Source of the DNA: Actinomycetales bacterium
GTDB taxonomy: Bacteria; Actinomycetota; Actinomycetes; Actinomycetales; Dermatophilaceae
Direction of reading: 5' to 3'
Assembly: GCA_012729695.1 (NCBI GenBank)
Contig: JAAYCP010000027.1
Span: 1-64,000, forward strand
Length of the DNA: 64,000 nucleotides
Position 1 is the first letter of the stretch. Each line of letters starts with the position of its first letter. A program made the translations under genes and the position numbers. Below, one piece after another: positions 56,109-64,000 of the stretch. The notes under the pieces were generated by a model. The model saw only the letters and a list, made by a program, of their open reading frames with translations. It ran no database searches and had not been told where the DNA came from.

Positions 56109-56633
56109 ATGGTTTCGGTCAGTGTCACTGTGGACGGCGTCAGACGGACAGCCGATGTGGAGCCGCGAACGCTCCTGGTCCATCTCCTGCGCGAGCAGTT
56201 CGGCAGGGTCGGCACCGTCATCGGGTGCGAGACGAGCAACTGCGGGGCCTGCACGGTCCTGCTCGACGGCGTGAGCGTGAAGTCTTGCTCGGTCCTGGCG
56301 GTGCAGGCCGACGGAGCCACCGTCGACACGATCCAGGGACTGGCGGCGCCGGACGGCACCCTGCACCCGATCCAGCAGGCCTTCCACGAGAACCACGGTC
56401 TGCAGTGCGGCTACTGCACCCCCGGCATGGTCATGCGCACCGTCTCCCTTCTCCAGGAGAATCCCGACCCGACCGAGGACGAGGTCCGTGCAGGCCTCAA
56501 GGGCAACCTGTGTCGCTGCACCGGCTACCAGGGGATCGTCAAGGCGGTCCAGGCGGCAGCGGCGGCGTTGTCCACGAGCGCAACGTCGACCAGCGCAGAA
56601 CGCACCCACGCGGCCTCGGAGGTGACCTCATGA
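56109..56633 (+). CDS. Molybdenum hydroxylase [2Fe-2S] subunit (CoxS-like)
   Basis: 174 residues. The plant-type cluster cysteines are at 40, 45, 48 and 60 ([16 protein letters not shown]) and the second cluster at 100, 103, 135 and 137 ([12 protein letters not shown] and [10 protein letters not shown]). This is the small subunit of a xanthine dehydrogenase-family enzyme. The last 25 residues are a Ser/Thr-rich tail. GAGGAG precedes the ATG. Its stop overlaps the large-subunit start as ATGA. Confidence 0.93.
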   Translation: MVSVSVTVDGVRRTADVEPRTLLVHLLREQFGRVGTVIGCETSNCGACTVLLDGVSVKSCSVLAVQADGATVDTIQGLAAPDGTLHPIQQAFHENHGLQCGYCTPGMVMRTVSLLQENPDPTEDEVRAGLKGNLCRCTGYQGIVKAVQAAAAALSTSATSTSAERTHAASEVTS

Positions 56634-59053
56634 CGACCGCCCCCGAGATCGCACCGGAGCAGACCCCCGAGCGCGAGGTCGGCAAGGCACGGCTGCGTAA
56701 GGAGGACCACCGCCTCCTCACCGGTCGGACCCGGTGGACCGACAACCTCAACCTGCCCGGCATGGTCCACCTGGCCCTCGTCCGCTCCCCCTTCGCCCAC
56801 GCCCGCATCGTCTCGATCGACACCAGCCAGGCGACCGCCGCGGACGGCGTCGTCGGGGTGTGGACCGGCGAGGACCTCCCTGAGCAGGGCGCGATGCCGA
56901 TCGCCTGGACCGTCAGCGAGGACCTCAAGGTGCCGTCCTTGCTGCCGCTCTCGGTCGGCTCGGTCAAGCACGTCGGAGACGTGGTCGCGGTCGTCGCGGC
57001 CACCACCCAGGCCGCCGCCCTCGACGCCGCGGAGCTCGTCGACGTCGACTACGAGGAGCTGCCCGCCGTCGTCGACCCGCTGGCCGCCCTCGAGGAGGGG
57101 TCGCCGCTCGTGCACCCCGACCTGGGGACGAACGTCTGCGCGACGTGGGGCATGGACTCGGTCACCCTGGGCACCGGTGGCAACGTGGAGGAGGCCATCT
57201 CCGCCGCCGAGAACGACCCGGACCAAGTCGTCATCCGCCGGACCCTGCGGCAGAACCGGATCACCCCGGGCTTCATCGAGCCGCGCTCGATCGTCGTGGA
57301 CCCGACCGCGGAGCAGGTCACGATGTGGTCGGCGACCCAGGTCCCGCACATCCTGCGCATCCTGCTCGCCATGACCCAGCCCATCGAGGAGCACCGGCTG
57401 AGGGTCATCGCGCCCGACGTCGGCGGGGGCTTCGGTGGCAAGCTGCAGGCGACCGCCGAGGAGGCCCTCGTCCTCCTCATCGCGCTGCGGCTGCAGACGC
57501 CGGTGAAGTACACCGAGACGCGCAACGAGTCGATGCAGTCGGCACACCACGCCCGTGACCAGATCCAGCGGCTCACCCTGGCGGCGCGCCGGGACGGCAC
57601 GATCACCGCGTTCGACGTCGACCTCATCGCCGACATGGGTGCCTACCTCGGCATCCTCACGGCCGGCATCCCGCTCCTCGGCGGCTTCATGTTCAACGGG
57701 ATCTACAAGATCCCCGCCTACCGCTTCTTCTGCACCGACGTCTTCACGAACAAGGTGATGACGGACGCATACCGCGGTGCCGGCAAGCCCGAGGCGACCT
57801 TCGGGATCGAGCGGATGATGGACGAGCTCGCCGCCGAGCTCGGGATGGATCCCATCGAGGTCCGCCGGCGGAACTGGATCAAGCCGGGGGAGTTCCCGTA
57901 CGCCACCGTCGCGGGTCTGACCTACGACTCGGGCAACTACGACCAGGCCACCGACACGGCACTGGAGATGTTCCGCTACGAGGAGCTCAGGGCCGAGCAG
58001 GCCCGCCGCCGGGAGTCGAACGACCCGGTGCAGCTCGGCATCGGCGTGTGCACGTTCGTCGAGCTCTCCGGCCTGGCGCCGAGCCGGGTCCTGGGTTCGC
58101 TCAACTACGGCTCCGGCGGATGGGAGCATGCGAGCATCCGGATGCTCCCGACCGGCAAGGTCGAGGTCGTCTCCGGAGCGACTCCACACGGACAGGGCCA
58201 CGCGACGGCCTTCGCCCAGCTCGTCTCTGACGAGCTCGGGGTGCCGTTCGAGGACATCATCCTCATCGCGGGCGACACCGCCTCCTCCCACAAGGGCATG
58301 GACACCTACGGCTCGCGCTCCCTCGTCGTCGGCGGGATGGCGATCGTCGGCGCGGCCCGCAAGGTCGTCGCCAAGGCGCTCCCCATCGCCGCGCACCTGC
58401 TCGAGGCGAGCCCGGAGGACGTCGAGTTCCGCACCGGCCGCTTCGAGGTCAAGGGCACGGACTCGTCGGTGTCGATGACCGAGGTCATGCTCCACACCTG
58501 GCTCTGTCACAACCTGCCGGACGGTCTGGAGCCGAACCTCGACTCCGACTACACCTTCGACCCGGAGAACTTCTCGTTCCCCACAGGCACCCACCTCGCC
58601 GCTGTCGAGGTCGACACCGAGACGGGACGGGTCCACGTGCGCGACTACGTCTGCGTCCAGGACGTCGGCGTCATCGTCAACCCGCTCATCGTGGACGGTC
58701 AGGTGCAGGGCGGCTTGAGCCAGGGCATCGGCCAGGCACTCTTCGAGGAGATCCTCTACGACGAGGACGGTCAGCTCAAGAGTGGCACCCTCGCCGACTA
58801 CTACCTGCCGAGCGCCGTCGATGTGCCGCACTACCGCACGGCGTACACCGTCACCGAGGCGACGACCAACACCCTCGGAGTGAAGGCCGTCGGCGAGACC
58901 GGGACGACTGCGGCTCCGCCGGCGATCGTCAATGGTGTCCTCGACGCCCTTCGCCCCCTCGGCGTCCCGGACGTGACCATGCCCCTCACACCGGTGAAGG
59001 TGTGGTCCGCCATCCAGCAAGCTCGCGGCTCTCAGGAGGAGGTGACCGGATGA
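56630..59053 (+). CDS. Molybdenum hydroxylase large subunit (CoxL form II-like)
   Basis: 807 residues. Mo-cofactor motifs: [16 protein letters not shown] (about 264), [11 protein letters not shown] (about 522), and catalytic glutamate in [14 protein letters not shown] (about 757). The active-site loop is AYRGAGKPE (about 380), matching form II aldehyde/CO-dehydrogenase homologues, not the AYxCSFR of true form I CO dehydrogenase. The substrate is therefore unknown, likely an aldehyde, purine or N-heterocycle. Expect a molybdopterin cytosine dinucleotide cofactor. No maturation genes are in view. Coupled by ATGA on both sides. Confidence 0.92.
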   Translation: MTTAPEIAPEQTPEREVGKARLRKEDHRLLTGRTRWTDNLNLPGMVHLALVRSPFAHARIVSIDTSQATAADGVVGVWTGEDLPEQGAMPIAWTVSEDLKVPSLLPLSVGSVKHVGDVVAVVAATTQAAALDAAELVDVDYEELPAVVDPLAALEEGSPLVHPDLGTNVCATWGMDSVTLGTGGNVEEAISAAENDPDQVVIRRTLRQNRITPGFIEPRSIVVDPTAEQVTMWSATQVPHILRILLAMTQPIEEHRLRVIAPDVGGGFGGKLQATAEEALVLLIALRLQTPVKYTETRNESMQSAHHARDQIQRLTLAARRDGTITAFDVDLIADMGAYLGILTAGIPLLGGFMFNGIYKIPAYRFFCTDVFTNKVMTDAYRGAGKPEATFGIERMMDELAAELGMDPIEVRRRNWIKPGEFPYATVAGLTYDSGNYDQATDTALEMFRYEELRAEQARRRESNDPVQLGIGVCTFVELSGLAPSRVLGSLNYGSGGWEHASIRMLPTGKVEVVSGATPHGQGHATAFAQLVSDELGVPFEDIILIAGDTASSHKGMDTYGSRSLVVGGMAIVGAARKVVAKALPIAAHLLEASPEDVEFRTGRFEVKGTDSSVSMTEVMLHTWLCHNLPDGLEPNLDSDYTFDPENFSFPTGTHLAAVEVDTETGRVHVRDYVCVQDVGVIVNPLIVDGQVQGGLSQGIGQALFEEILYDEDGQLKSGTLADYYLPSAVDVPHYRTAYTVTEATTNTLGVKAVGETGTTAAPPAIVNGVLDALRPLGVPDVTMPLTPVKVWSAIQQARGSQEEVTG

Positions 59054-59907
59054 GGCCCGTCGACTTCGACTACGCCGCTCCAGAGGACATCGCCGGGGTG
59101 GTCCAGGCCCTCGTCGACGGCGGCGACGACGCGAAGATCATCAGCGGTGGGCAGTCACTCATGCCGGTTCTGCGTATGCGCATGGCCGCCCCTGAGCTCC
59201 TCGTCGACCTCCGCAAGGTCGACGGTCTTCGCGAGATCCGCCAGGAGGGAAGCGAACTCGTCATCGGGGCGATGGTCACCCACCACACGCTCGCGACCGA
59301 CCCCCTCGTCGCAGAGCACGCCGGCCTCCTGGCCCAGGCGGCAGCGACCATCGGCGACGCCCAGATCCGCTACCGCGGGACGATCGGTGGCGCACTGGCC
59401 CACGCCGACCCCGCCGGCGACCTCGGTGCCGCCGTCCTCGCCCTCGACGGGTCGGTGGACATCGTGGGCCCGGCCGGGGAGCGCACGGTCGGTGCTGCCG
59501 AGTTCTTCCAGGACTACTTCACCACCGCCGTCGGTGAGGACGACGTGGCCGTCGCCGTGCGCATACCGAGTCATGCCGGCTGGGGCAGCTGCTACGAGAA
59601 GTTCACCGTGGTCGCCCAGGCGTGGGCGGTCGTCGCGGTCGGTGCGACCCTCCGGATCGCCGACGGTGTCATCCAGGAGGCGAAGGTCGCGATGGCCAAC
59701 ATGGGGCCCACTCCCCTGCGGGCCTCCCAGGTCGAGGCAGCGCTCGCCGGCGCCGCCGTCGACGCGGGCACCCTCGACGCCGCCGGCTCCCGCGCCGGTG
59801 AGGGCACCAACCCGCCGGAGGACAGCGCAGGAACTCCCGAGTACCGTCGCCATCTCGCCGGGGTGCTCGCCCGCCGGGCACTGCGGTCCGCAGCCGGCGT
59901 GGAGTGA
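59050..59907 (+). CDS. Molybdenum hydroxylase FAD subunit (CoxM-like)
   Basis: 285 residues. FAD-binding sequences AKIISGGQSLMPVLRMRMA and TIGGALAHADPAGDL, with the conserved C-terminal CODH_FAD_C domain from about residue 180 (YEKFTVVAQAWAVVAVGATL). It completes the S-L-M hydroxylase. Start overlaps the large-subunit stop (ATGA); pxpA follows after 14 nt. Confidence 0.92.
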   Translation: MRPVDFDYAAPEDIAGVVQALVDGGDDAKIISGGQSLMPVLRMRMAAPELLVDLRKVDGLREIRQEGSELVIGAMVTHHTLATDPLVAEHAGLLAQAAATIGDAQIRYRGTIGGALAHADPAGDLGAAVLALDGSVDIVGPAGERTVGAAEFFQDYFTTAVGEDDVAVAVRIPSHAGWGSCYEKFTVVAQAWAVVAVGATLRIADGVIQEAKVAMANMGPTPLRASQVEAALAGAAVDAGTLDAAGSRAGEGTNPPEDSAGTPEYRRHLAGVLARRALRSAAGVE

Positions 59908-59921
59908 CCGGAGGAGTGCCG

Positions 59922-60653
59922 ATGAGAGTCTCGATCAACTCCGACATGGGCGAGTCCGTGGGGATCCACTCGTTCGGACACGACGACGCCCTCCTCGGGC
60001 TCATCGACACCGCGAACGTCGCCTGCGGCTTCCATGCGGGCGACCCGAGCGGAATCGCGGAGACCGTCCGCAAGGCCGCTGCGGCCGGGGTGACCATCGG
60101 TGCCCACCCCGGACTGCCGGACCTCATCGGATTCGGCCGTCGGGAGATGAAGCTCCTGCCCGACGAGGTGCGGGACATCGTGCGCTACCAGGTCGGGGCC
60201 CTCGTCGGCTTCCTCGACGCCGAGGGGGTGCCGCTGGACCACATCAAGCCGCACGGCTCGCTCTACGGCATGGTCGCCCGCGACGAGGAGCTCATGGAGG
60301 CCGTCTGCGACGTCGCCGAGCAGTATGAGGTGGGCGTCTTCGGCATGACCGGCACCGCCCACGAGCGGGTCGCGTCGCGACGCGGCCTGCCGTTCACCTC
60401 GGAGTTCTACGTCGACCTGGGCTACCGCGCCGACGGCTCCCTCATCATCGCCCGGAGGCCCCAGGCCACTCCGGTCGAGATCGCCACCGAGCGCGCGAAG
60501 CGCGCCCTCACCGAAGGGGTCGCGATCGCCGACACCGGGGAGCGTCTCCCCATGACGTTCACGAGCATCTGCGTCCACTCCGACACCCCCAACGCCACCG
60601 ACGTTGCACGGGCCATCCGGGCGGTCGTCGACGAGCACCGGGAAGAGCCCTGA
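59922..60653 (+). CDS. pxpA: 5-oxoprolinase subunit A, LamB/YcsF family
   Basis: 243-residue TIM-barrel-like protein. INSDMGESVGIHSFGHDDAL, ANVACGFHAGDPSGIAETV, GAHPGLPDLIGFGRREM and HIKPHGSLYGMVARD are the LamB/YcsF signatures. With PxpB and PxpC it forms an ATP-dependent 5-oxoprolinase in other bacteria. GGAGGAG lies just before the ATG at 59922; an overlapping start at 59904 is less supported. Here it is followed by biotin carrier and carboxylase genes. Confidence 0.9.
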   Translation: MRVSINSDMGESVGIHSFGHDDALLGLIDTANVACGFHAGDPSGIAETVRKAAAAGVTIGAHPGLPDLIGFGRREMKLLPDEVRDIVRYQVGALVGFLDAEGVPLDHIKPHGSLYGMVARDEELMEAVCDVAEQYEVGVFGMTGTAHERVASRRGLPFTSEFYVDLGYRADGSLIIARRPQATPVEIATERAKRALTEGVAIADTGERLPMTFTSICVHSDTPNATDVARAIRAVVDEHREEP

Positions 60654-60725
60654 GAACCACCCAGCACCACCCCCGAAGCCACCCACCCGAGACAACGAAC
60701 AGATAGTCGACGAGAGCGAGCCCTC

Positions 60726-60971
60726 ATGGCAGAGCACCAGGTCCAGTCCCCGCTGCCCGGCATCTTCTACCGCCGCCCGGCCCCCGACCAGCCGGCCTTC
60801 GTGGAGGAAGGCGACGCGGTGACGGCCGACCAGACGATCGGGCTGGTCGAGGTCATGAAGCAGTTCTCCGAGGTCAAGGCGGGGGCCTCCGGCACTCTCG
60901 TGTCGTTCACCGCGGAGAACGAGGGGCTCCTCGGACCTGGGGACGTCATCGCCACGATCGAGACGGACTGA
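60726..60971 (+). CDS. Biotin carboxyl carrier protein (short)
   Basis: 81 residues, a bare biotinyl domain: QSPLPGIFYRRPAPDQPAFV, VEEGDAVTADQTIGLVEVMKQFSEV with biotin-attachment Lys45 in EVMKQF, and GPGDVIATIETD. It lacks the Pro/Ala-rich N-terminal half of AccB from fatty-acid carboxylase. Lies 8 nt before accC; a 72-nt gap with no clear signal precedes it. Confidence 0.9.
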   Translation: MAEHQVQSPLPGIFYRRPAPDQPAFVEEGDAVTADQTIGLVEVMKQFSEVKAGASGTLVSFTAENEGLLGPGDVIATIETD

Positions 60972-60979
60972 CGAATCCC

Positions 60980-62341
60980 ATGCGTCGGCTCCTCATCGCG
61001 AACCGCGGCGAGATCGCGACCCGGATCATCCGGGCCGCCCGCGAGTTCGGGATCGAGTCCGTGGCCGTCTGCAGTGAGGCCGACGTCGGCGCCCTGCACG
61101 TGCGCATGGCCGACGCGCATGTCGTGGTGGGGCCGGCGCCCGCCGCGAAGAGCTACCTCAACACCGAGGCGTTGCTCGCTGCGGCAGCGCAGGTCGAAGC
61201 CGACGCTGTCCACCCCGGCTACGGGTTCCTCGCCGAGAACGCCCGGTTCGCCCAGGCCGTCATCGACGCGGGACTGACCTGGGTCGGGCCGACTCCGGAC
61301 GCCATCAGTCTCATGGGCGACAAGCTCGGGGCCCGGGCCACCGCTCAGGCGGCGGGGGTGCGGACGGTCCCCGGCACCGTCGACCCGCTCCCCGACGCGG
61401 CCGCTGCCGTCGAGGCAGCCAAGGACATCGGCTTCCCGGTCGCGCTCAAGGCGTCTGCGGGTGGCGGCGGTCGAGGCATCCGGGTCGTCACGACGCCGGA
61501 GGAGCTCGCTGCCCAGTACCCGGTCGCGCAGGCCGAGGCGCAGGCTGCCTTCGGTGACGGAACGGTCTACCTCGAGCGGCTCGTCGAGCCGGCCCAGCAC
61601 ATCGAGGTGCAGGTCTTCGGCGACGGCGAGTCGGTCATCCACCTCGGTGAGCGAGCCTGCTCAATGCAGCGTCGGCGGCAGAAGGTCATCGAGGAGGCAC
61701 CCGCACCCGGGCTTCCCGATCAGGTCCGAGCAGCCATGTGCGAGGCGGCGGTCGCGCTCGCCCAGCAGGTCCACTACCGGGGCGCCGGGACCGTCGAGTT
61801 CCTCTACGACCCGCAGTCCCAGGAGTTCTTCTTCCTGGAGATGAACACCCGGATCCAGGTCGAGCACCCGGTGACCGAGATGGTCTACGGCGTCGACCTC
61901 GTCCGTGAGCAGCTCCAGGTGGCCCGGGGCGAGCCGTTGTCGATCAGCCAGGAGGAGGTCGACCCGCGCGGGCACGCCATCGAGGTGCGTCTCACGGCCG
62001 AGAACCCTGCGTTCAACTTCCTGCCCAGCCCCGGAGTCCTCACCCGTTTCCGGATGCCCGGTGGACCGTTCGTGCGCGTCGACAGCGGCTTCGAGGAGGG
62101 CTCCCAGATCAGCCCGTACTACGACTCGTTGGTGGCCAAGATCATCACCTGGGGCCGCAACCGCGACATCGCCCGCACCCGGATGATCCGAGCCCTCGAG
62201 GAGGCCGACATAGGCGGGATCGAGACCACGGCGCAGTTCCTCCGCGACCTCGTCGACGTCCCCGAGTTCCGCTCCGGCGAGTACCACACGATGTTCCTCG
62301 AGCAGTACCTCGCCAGACCCGAGTCAGCAACCGCCCAGTGA
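60980..62341 (+). CDS. accC: Biotin carboxylase
   Basis: 453-residue ATP-grasp enzyme. LLIANRGEIATRIIRAAREF at the N-terminus, ADAVHPGYGFLAENARFAQA, glycine-rich ALKASAGGGGRGIRVV (about 158-170), EEAPAPGLPDQVR and FLEMNTRIQVEHPVTEMVYG are all present. It carboxylates the biotin of the preceding carrier. Full family length. No carboxyltransferase of the AccAD/PccB type follows; instead PxpB and PxpC do, whose folds are those of the carboxyltransferase part of urea carboxylase. Confidence 0.92.
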   Translation: MRRLLIANRGEIATRIIRAAREFGIESVAVCSEADVGALHVRMADAHVVVGPAPAAKSYLNTEALLAAAAQVEADAVHPGYGFLAENARFAQAVIDAGLTWVGPTPDAISLMGDKLGARATAQAAGVRTVPGTVDPLPDAAAAVEAAKDIGFPVALKASAGGGGRGIRVVTTPEELAAQYPVAQAEAQAAFGDGTVYLERLVEPAQHIEVQVFGDGESVIHLGERACSMQRRRQKVIEEAPAPGLPDQVRAAMCEAAVALAQQVHYRGAGTVEFLYDPQSQEFFFLEMNTRIQVEHPVTEMVYGVDLVREQLQVARGEPLSISQEEVDPRGHAIEVRLTAENPAFNFLPSPGVLTRFRMPGGPFVRVDSGFEEGSQISPYYDSLVAKIITWGRNRDIARTRMIRALEEADIGGIETTAQFLRDLVDVPEFRSGEYHTMFLEQYLARPESATAQ

Positions 62342-62355
62342 GTCAAGGAGGCACC

Positions 62356-63243
62356 GTGACGACCCAGTCCAGTCGGTACACCTGGGGTGCCGATGAGCAC
62401 CTCGTCGTGCAGATCTCGGAGGAGATGAGCCTGCCGGCGAACTTCACCGCGATGGCGATGAGTCGAGGGATCGAGGAGCGGGGGCTGACCGGGGTCACCG
62501 ACATCTGCCCGTCCAACGCCTCCCTCCTCGTCCGCTTCGACCCCGACCTCATCGCCCCGCAGGCCCTCGAGGAGGCGGTGCGCGAGGTGGAGGCAGAGGT
62601 GGCGCACGACCCGCACCTGAGCCTGGAGACCCGGATCGTCGAGATCCCGGTCTGGTACAACGACCCCTACACCAACGAGACCGGGGCCAGGTTCCGCGAC
62701 CGCCACCAGCGTCCAGAGGGCAACGACCTCGACTTCGCCGCGATCGAGAACGGGCTGGATTCCGCCGAGGCCTTCATCGAGGCCCACTCGTCCGCTCCCT
62801 GGATCACGTCAATGGTCGGGTTCGTCGCAGGCCTGCCCTTCCTGTTCCAGATGGTCGACCGCGACCGCCAGCTCGAGGTCCCGAAGTACCTTCGCCCGCG
62901 CACCGACACCCCGGAACGGACCATCGGACACGGGGGTTGCTTCTCCTGCATCTACTCGGTGCGCGGTGCGGGCGGCTACCAGATGTTCGGTATCACGCCG
63001 GTCCCGATCTTCGACCCCAAGCAGCGGCTGGCCGACTTCAGCGAGTTCATGGTCTTCTTCCGGCCCGGTGACATCGTGAAGTTCCGGGCCATCGACGAGG
63101 CGGAGTACTCCAGCATCCGGAGCGAGGTCGAGGCCGGCACCTTCCGTGGCCGGTATGCGCCGGTGGACTTCGTCCTCCAGGACTTCCTCGACGATCCCGA
63201 TACGTACAACTCGCGTCTGCTGGAGGTGCTCGATGCCCATTGA
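62356..63243 (+). CDS. pxpB: 5-oxoprolinase subunit B / KipI-like
   Basis: 295 residues. YTWGADEHLVVQISEEMS then FVAGLPFLFQMVD, PKYLRPRTDTPERTIGHGG and VRGAGGYQMFGITPVPIFD are the AHS1 (KipI/urea-carboxylase middle) signatures. GTG start with AAGGAGG 4 nt upstream; the GTG at 62338 overlaps the accC stop. Longer than typical PxpB (about 220 aa) owing to an acidic middle insertion and an extended C-terminus. Confidence 0.88.
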   Translation: MTTQSSRYTWGADEHLVVQISEEMSLPANFTAMAMSRGIEERGLTGVTDICPSNASLLVRFDPDLIAPQALEEAVREVEAEVAHDPHLSLETRIVEIPVWYNDPYTNETGARFRDRHQRPEGNDLDFAAIENGLDSAEAFIEAHSSAPWITSMVGFVAGLPFLFQMVDRDRQLEVPKYLRPRTDTPERTIGHGGCFSCIYSVRGAGGYQMFGITPVPIFDPKQRLADFSEFMVFFRPGDIVKFRAIDEAEYSSIRSEVEAGTFRGRYAPVDFVLQDFLDDPDTYNSRLLEVLDAH

Positions 63244-64000
63244 GATCATCGAGCCGGGGCTCGGTAGCACCATTCAGGACCTCGGCCGGCCCGGCTACTA
63301 CCGCTACGGCATCCCGCCGGGCGGCGCCGTCGACCTGTACTCCGCCCGCGCCGCCAACCTCCTCGTGGGCAACGACGAGGGGGCTGCCCTCATCGAGTCC
63401 CCGTACCTCGGCCCGAAGCTTCGCGCGACCGAGGACACCGTCATCGCGGTCACCGGTGCCCAGATGGAGCTCCAGGTCAACGGAGCCGGTGCACCGTCCT
63501 GGGAGGCAGTGCCGCTCAGCGCAGGGGACGTCGTCTCCTTCGGCTTCCTCACCGCCGGTGCCCGGATCTACATCGCGGTGGCCGGGGGCATCGACGTCCC
63601 CGAGGTCCTCGGCAGTCGCTCGACGTATGCGATCGGCAGCTTCGGCGGCTTCGAGGGCCGGGCCCTGCTGGCAGGCGACGTGCTGCCGACCGGCTCGGGC
63701 GGCGCCCGGCCGGGCCGATCCGTGCCGGAGGACCTGCGCCCGTCCTTCTCACGGAGTATCGAGGTCCGTGTCGTCATGGGCCTGTACGACTACCGGCTCT
63801 CGGAGGCCGGACTGCGGGCCTTCCTCGACGAGGAGTGGACGTTGAGTCCGGTGGCCGACCGGATGGGCTTCCGCTACAGCGGGCCCACGCTGGAGTGGAT
63901 CGAACGGGAGCAGCCCTTCGGAGCCGGGTCGGACCCTTCCAACATCGTCGACGCCGGCTACCCGGTCGGCTCGATCCAGGTCCCCGGTGGCCTGGAGCCG
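63233..64000 (+). CDS. pxpC: 5-oxoprolinase subunit C / KipA-like (3' end outside window)
   Basis: First 256 codons of an AHS2-family protein. IEIIEPGLGSTIQDLGRPGY, IPPGGAVDLYSARAANLLVG, VTGAQMELQVNGAGAPSWEA and GARIYIAVAGGIDVPEVLGS are diagnostic, with GMVRVVMGLYDY-like RVVMGLYDYRLSEA. It overlaps pxpB by 11 nt. In urea carboxylase the same domain pair forms the carboxyltransferase. Confidence 0.9.
   Translation, partial: MPIEIIEPGLGSTIQDLGRPGYYRYGIPPGGAVDLYSARAANLLVGNDEGAALIESPYLGPKLRATEDTVIAVTGAQMELQVNGAGAPSWEAVPLSAGDVVSFGFLTAGARIYIAVAGGIDVPEVLGSRSTYAIGSFGGFEGRALLAGDVLPTGSGGARPGRSVPEDLRPSFSRSIEVRVVMGLYDYRLSEAGLRAFLDEEWTLSPVADRMGFRYSGPTLEWIEREQPFGAGSDPSNIVDAGYPVGSIQVPGGLEP

Noticed and set aside
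56109-59907. Aerobic carbon monoxide dehydrogenase (form I)
   Set aside because: The large subunit lacks the AYxCSFR loop with its catalytic cysteine; the CO-oxidising claim is unsupported.
60726-62341. Fatty-acid acetyl-CoA carboxylase subunits
   Set aside because: No carboxyltransferase gene, a carrier lacking the AccB N-terminal half, and neighbours PxpA/B/C point to a different acceptor.

Overview
The window is a very G+C-rich bacterial chromosome segment that reads as a high-GC actinobacterium. The tell-tale neighbourhoods are obg-proB-proA, an RNase E/G with a long disordered head next to the TIGR03960/TIGR03936 pair, rimP-nusA-ylxR-infB-rbfA-truB-ribF, a DUF4439 lipoprotein beside rimP, and ispG flanked by GNAT genes. 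Product style and frequent GTG starts suggest the order Micrococcales, possibly the Intrasporangiaceae/Dermatophilaceae group. That placement is my inference, not a computed one. A rodA-type gene without mreBCD/mrdA beside it would fit a coccoid cell.

Region by region: (1) 1-6590, minus strand: an N-type ATP synthase operon in the order atpD-C-Q-R-B-E-F-A-G, with atpG running off the left edge, directly beyond a tRNA-Ala(GGC) gene and its hairpin. (2) 7.0-19.5 kb, mostly minus strand: histidine phosphatase, rsfS, nadD, proA, (pdxY on plus), proB, obg, rpmA, rplU and rne. (3) 19.7-30.1 kb: TIGR03936 protein, an inserted plus-strand class III aminotransferase, the TIGR03960 radical SAM protein, a FadD15-like acyl-CoA ligase, rodA, ribF, truB and rbfA. 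(4) 30.2-32.2 kb, plus strand: a copper chaperone and a DyP peroxidase wedged between rbfA and infB, behind a possible CsoR-type operator. (5) 32.2-37.4 kb, minus strand: infB, ylxR, nusA, rimP. (6) 37.6-41.1 kb, plus strand: DUF4439 lipoprotein, APH(6)-like kinase, amidohydrolase, Rho_N protein. (7) 41.5-50.2 kb, minus strand: TauE-like transporter, proS, two GNAT proteins, ispG, rseP, dxr. (8) 50.3-54.3 kb: a metal module (HMA chaperone, P1B ATPase, Crp/Fnr regulator, FNR-like palindrome) and a stand-alone DnaB-C ATPase. (9) 54.5-64.0 kb: a succinate-semialdehyde dehydrogenase-like gene divergent from a tightly coupled operon of a molybdenum hydroxylase (S-L-M), PxpA, biotin carrier, biotin carboxylase, PxpB and PxpC, cut off by the right edge.

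Three things stand out. First, the last operon looks like a catabolic route: a molybdenum hydroxylase plus a split, biotin-dependent urea-carboxylase/5-oxoprolinase-like complex, next to a succinate-semialdehyde dehydrogenase. This could be a lactam or N-heterocycle to succinate pathway of unknown substrate. Second, a 34-bp palindrome with perfect 12-bp arms in most copies and an invariant 10-nt loop occurs four times. In both places it lies about 85 nt upstream of a start codon (obg and the TIGR03960 gene), just downstream of a terminator hairpin. Third, degenerate tandem repeats with a 15-bp period recur at many gene edges, and where they are coding they encode pentapeptides (atpG, rne).

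Most protein-coding starts were chosen from Shine-Dalgarno spacing, ATGA/GTGA couplings and family N-termini. All family assignments come from reading the translated sequence, not from database searches.
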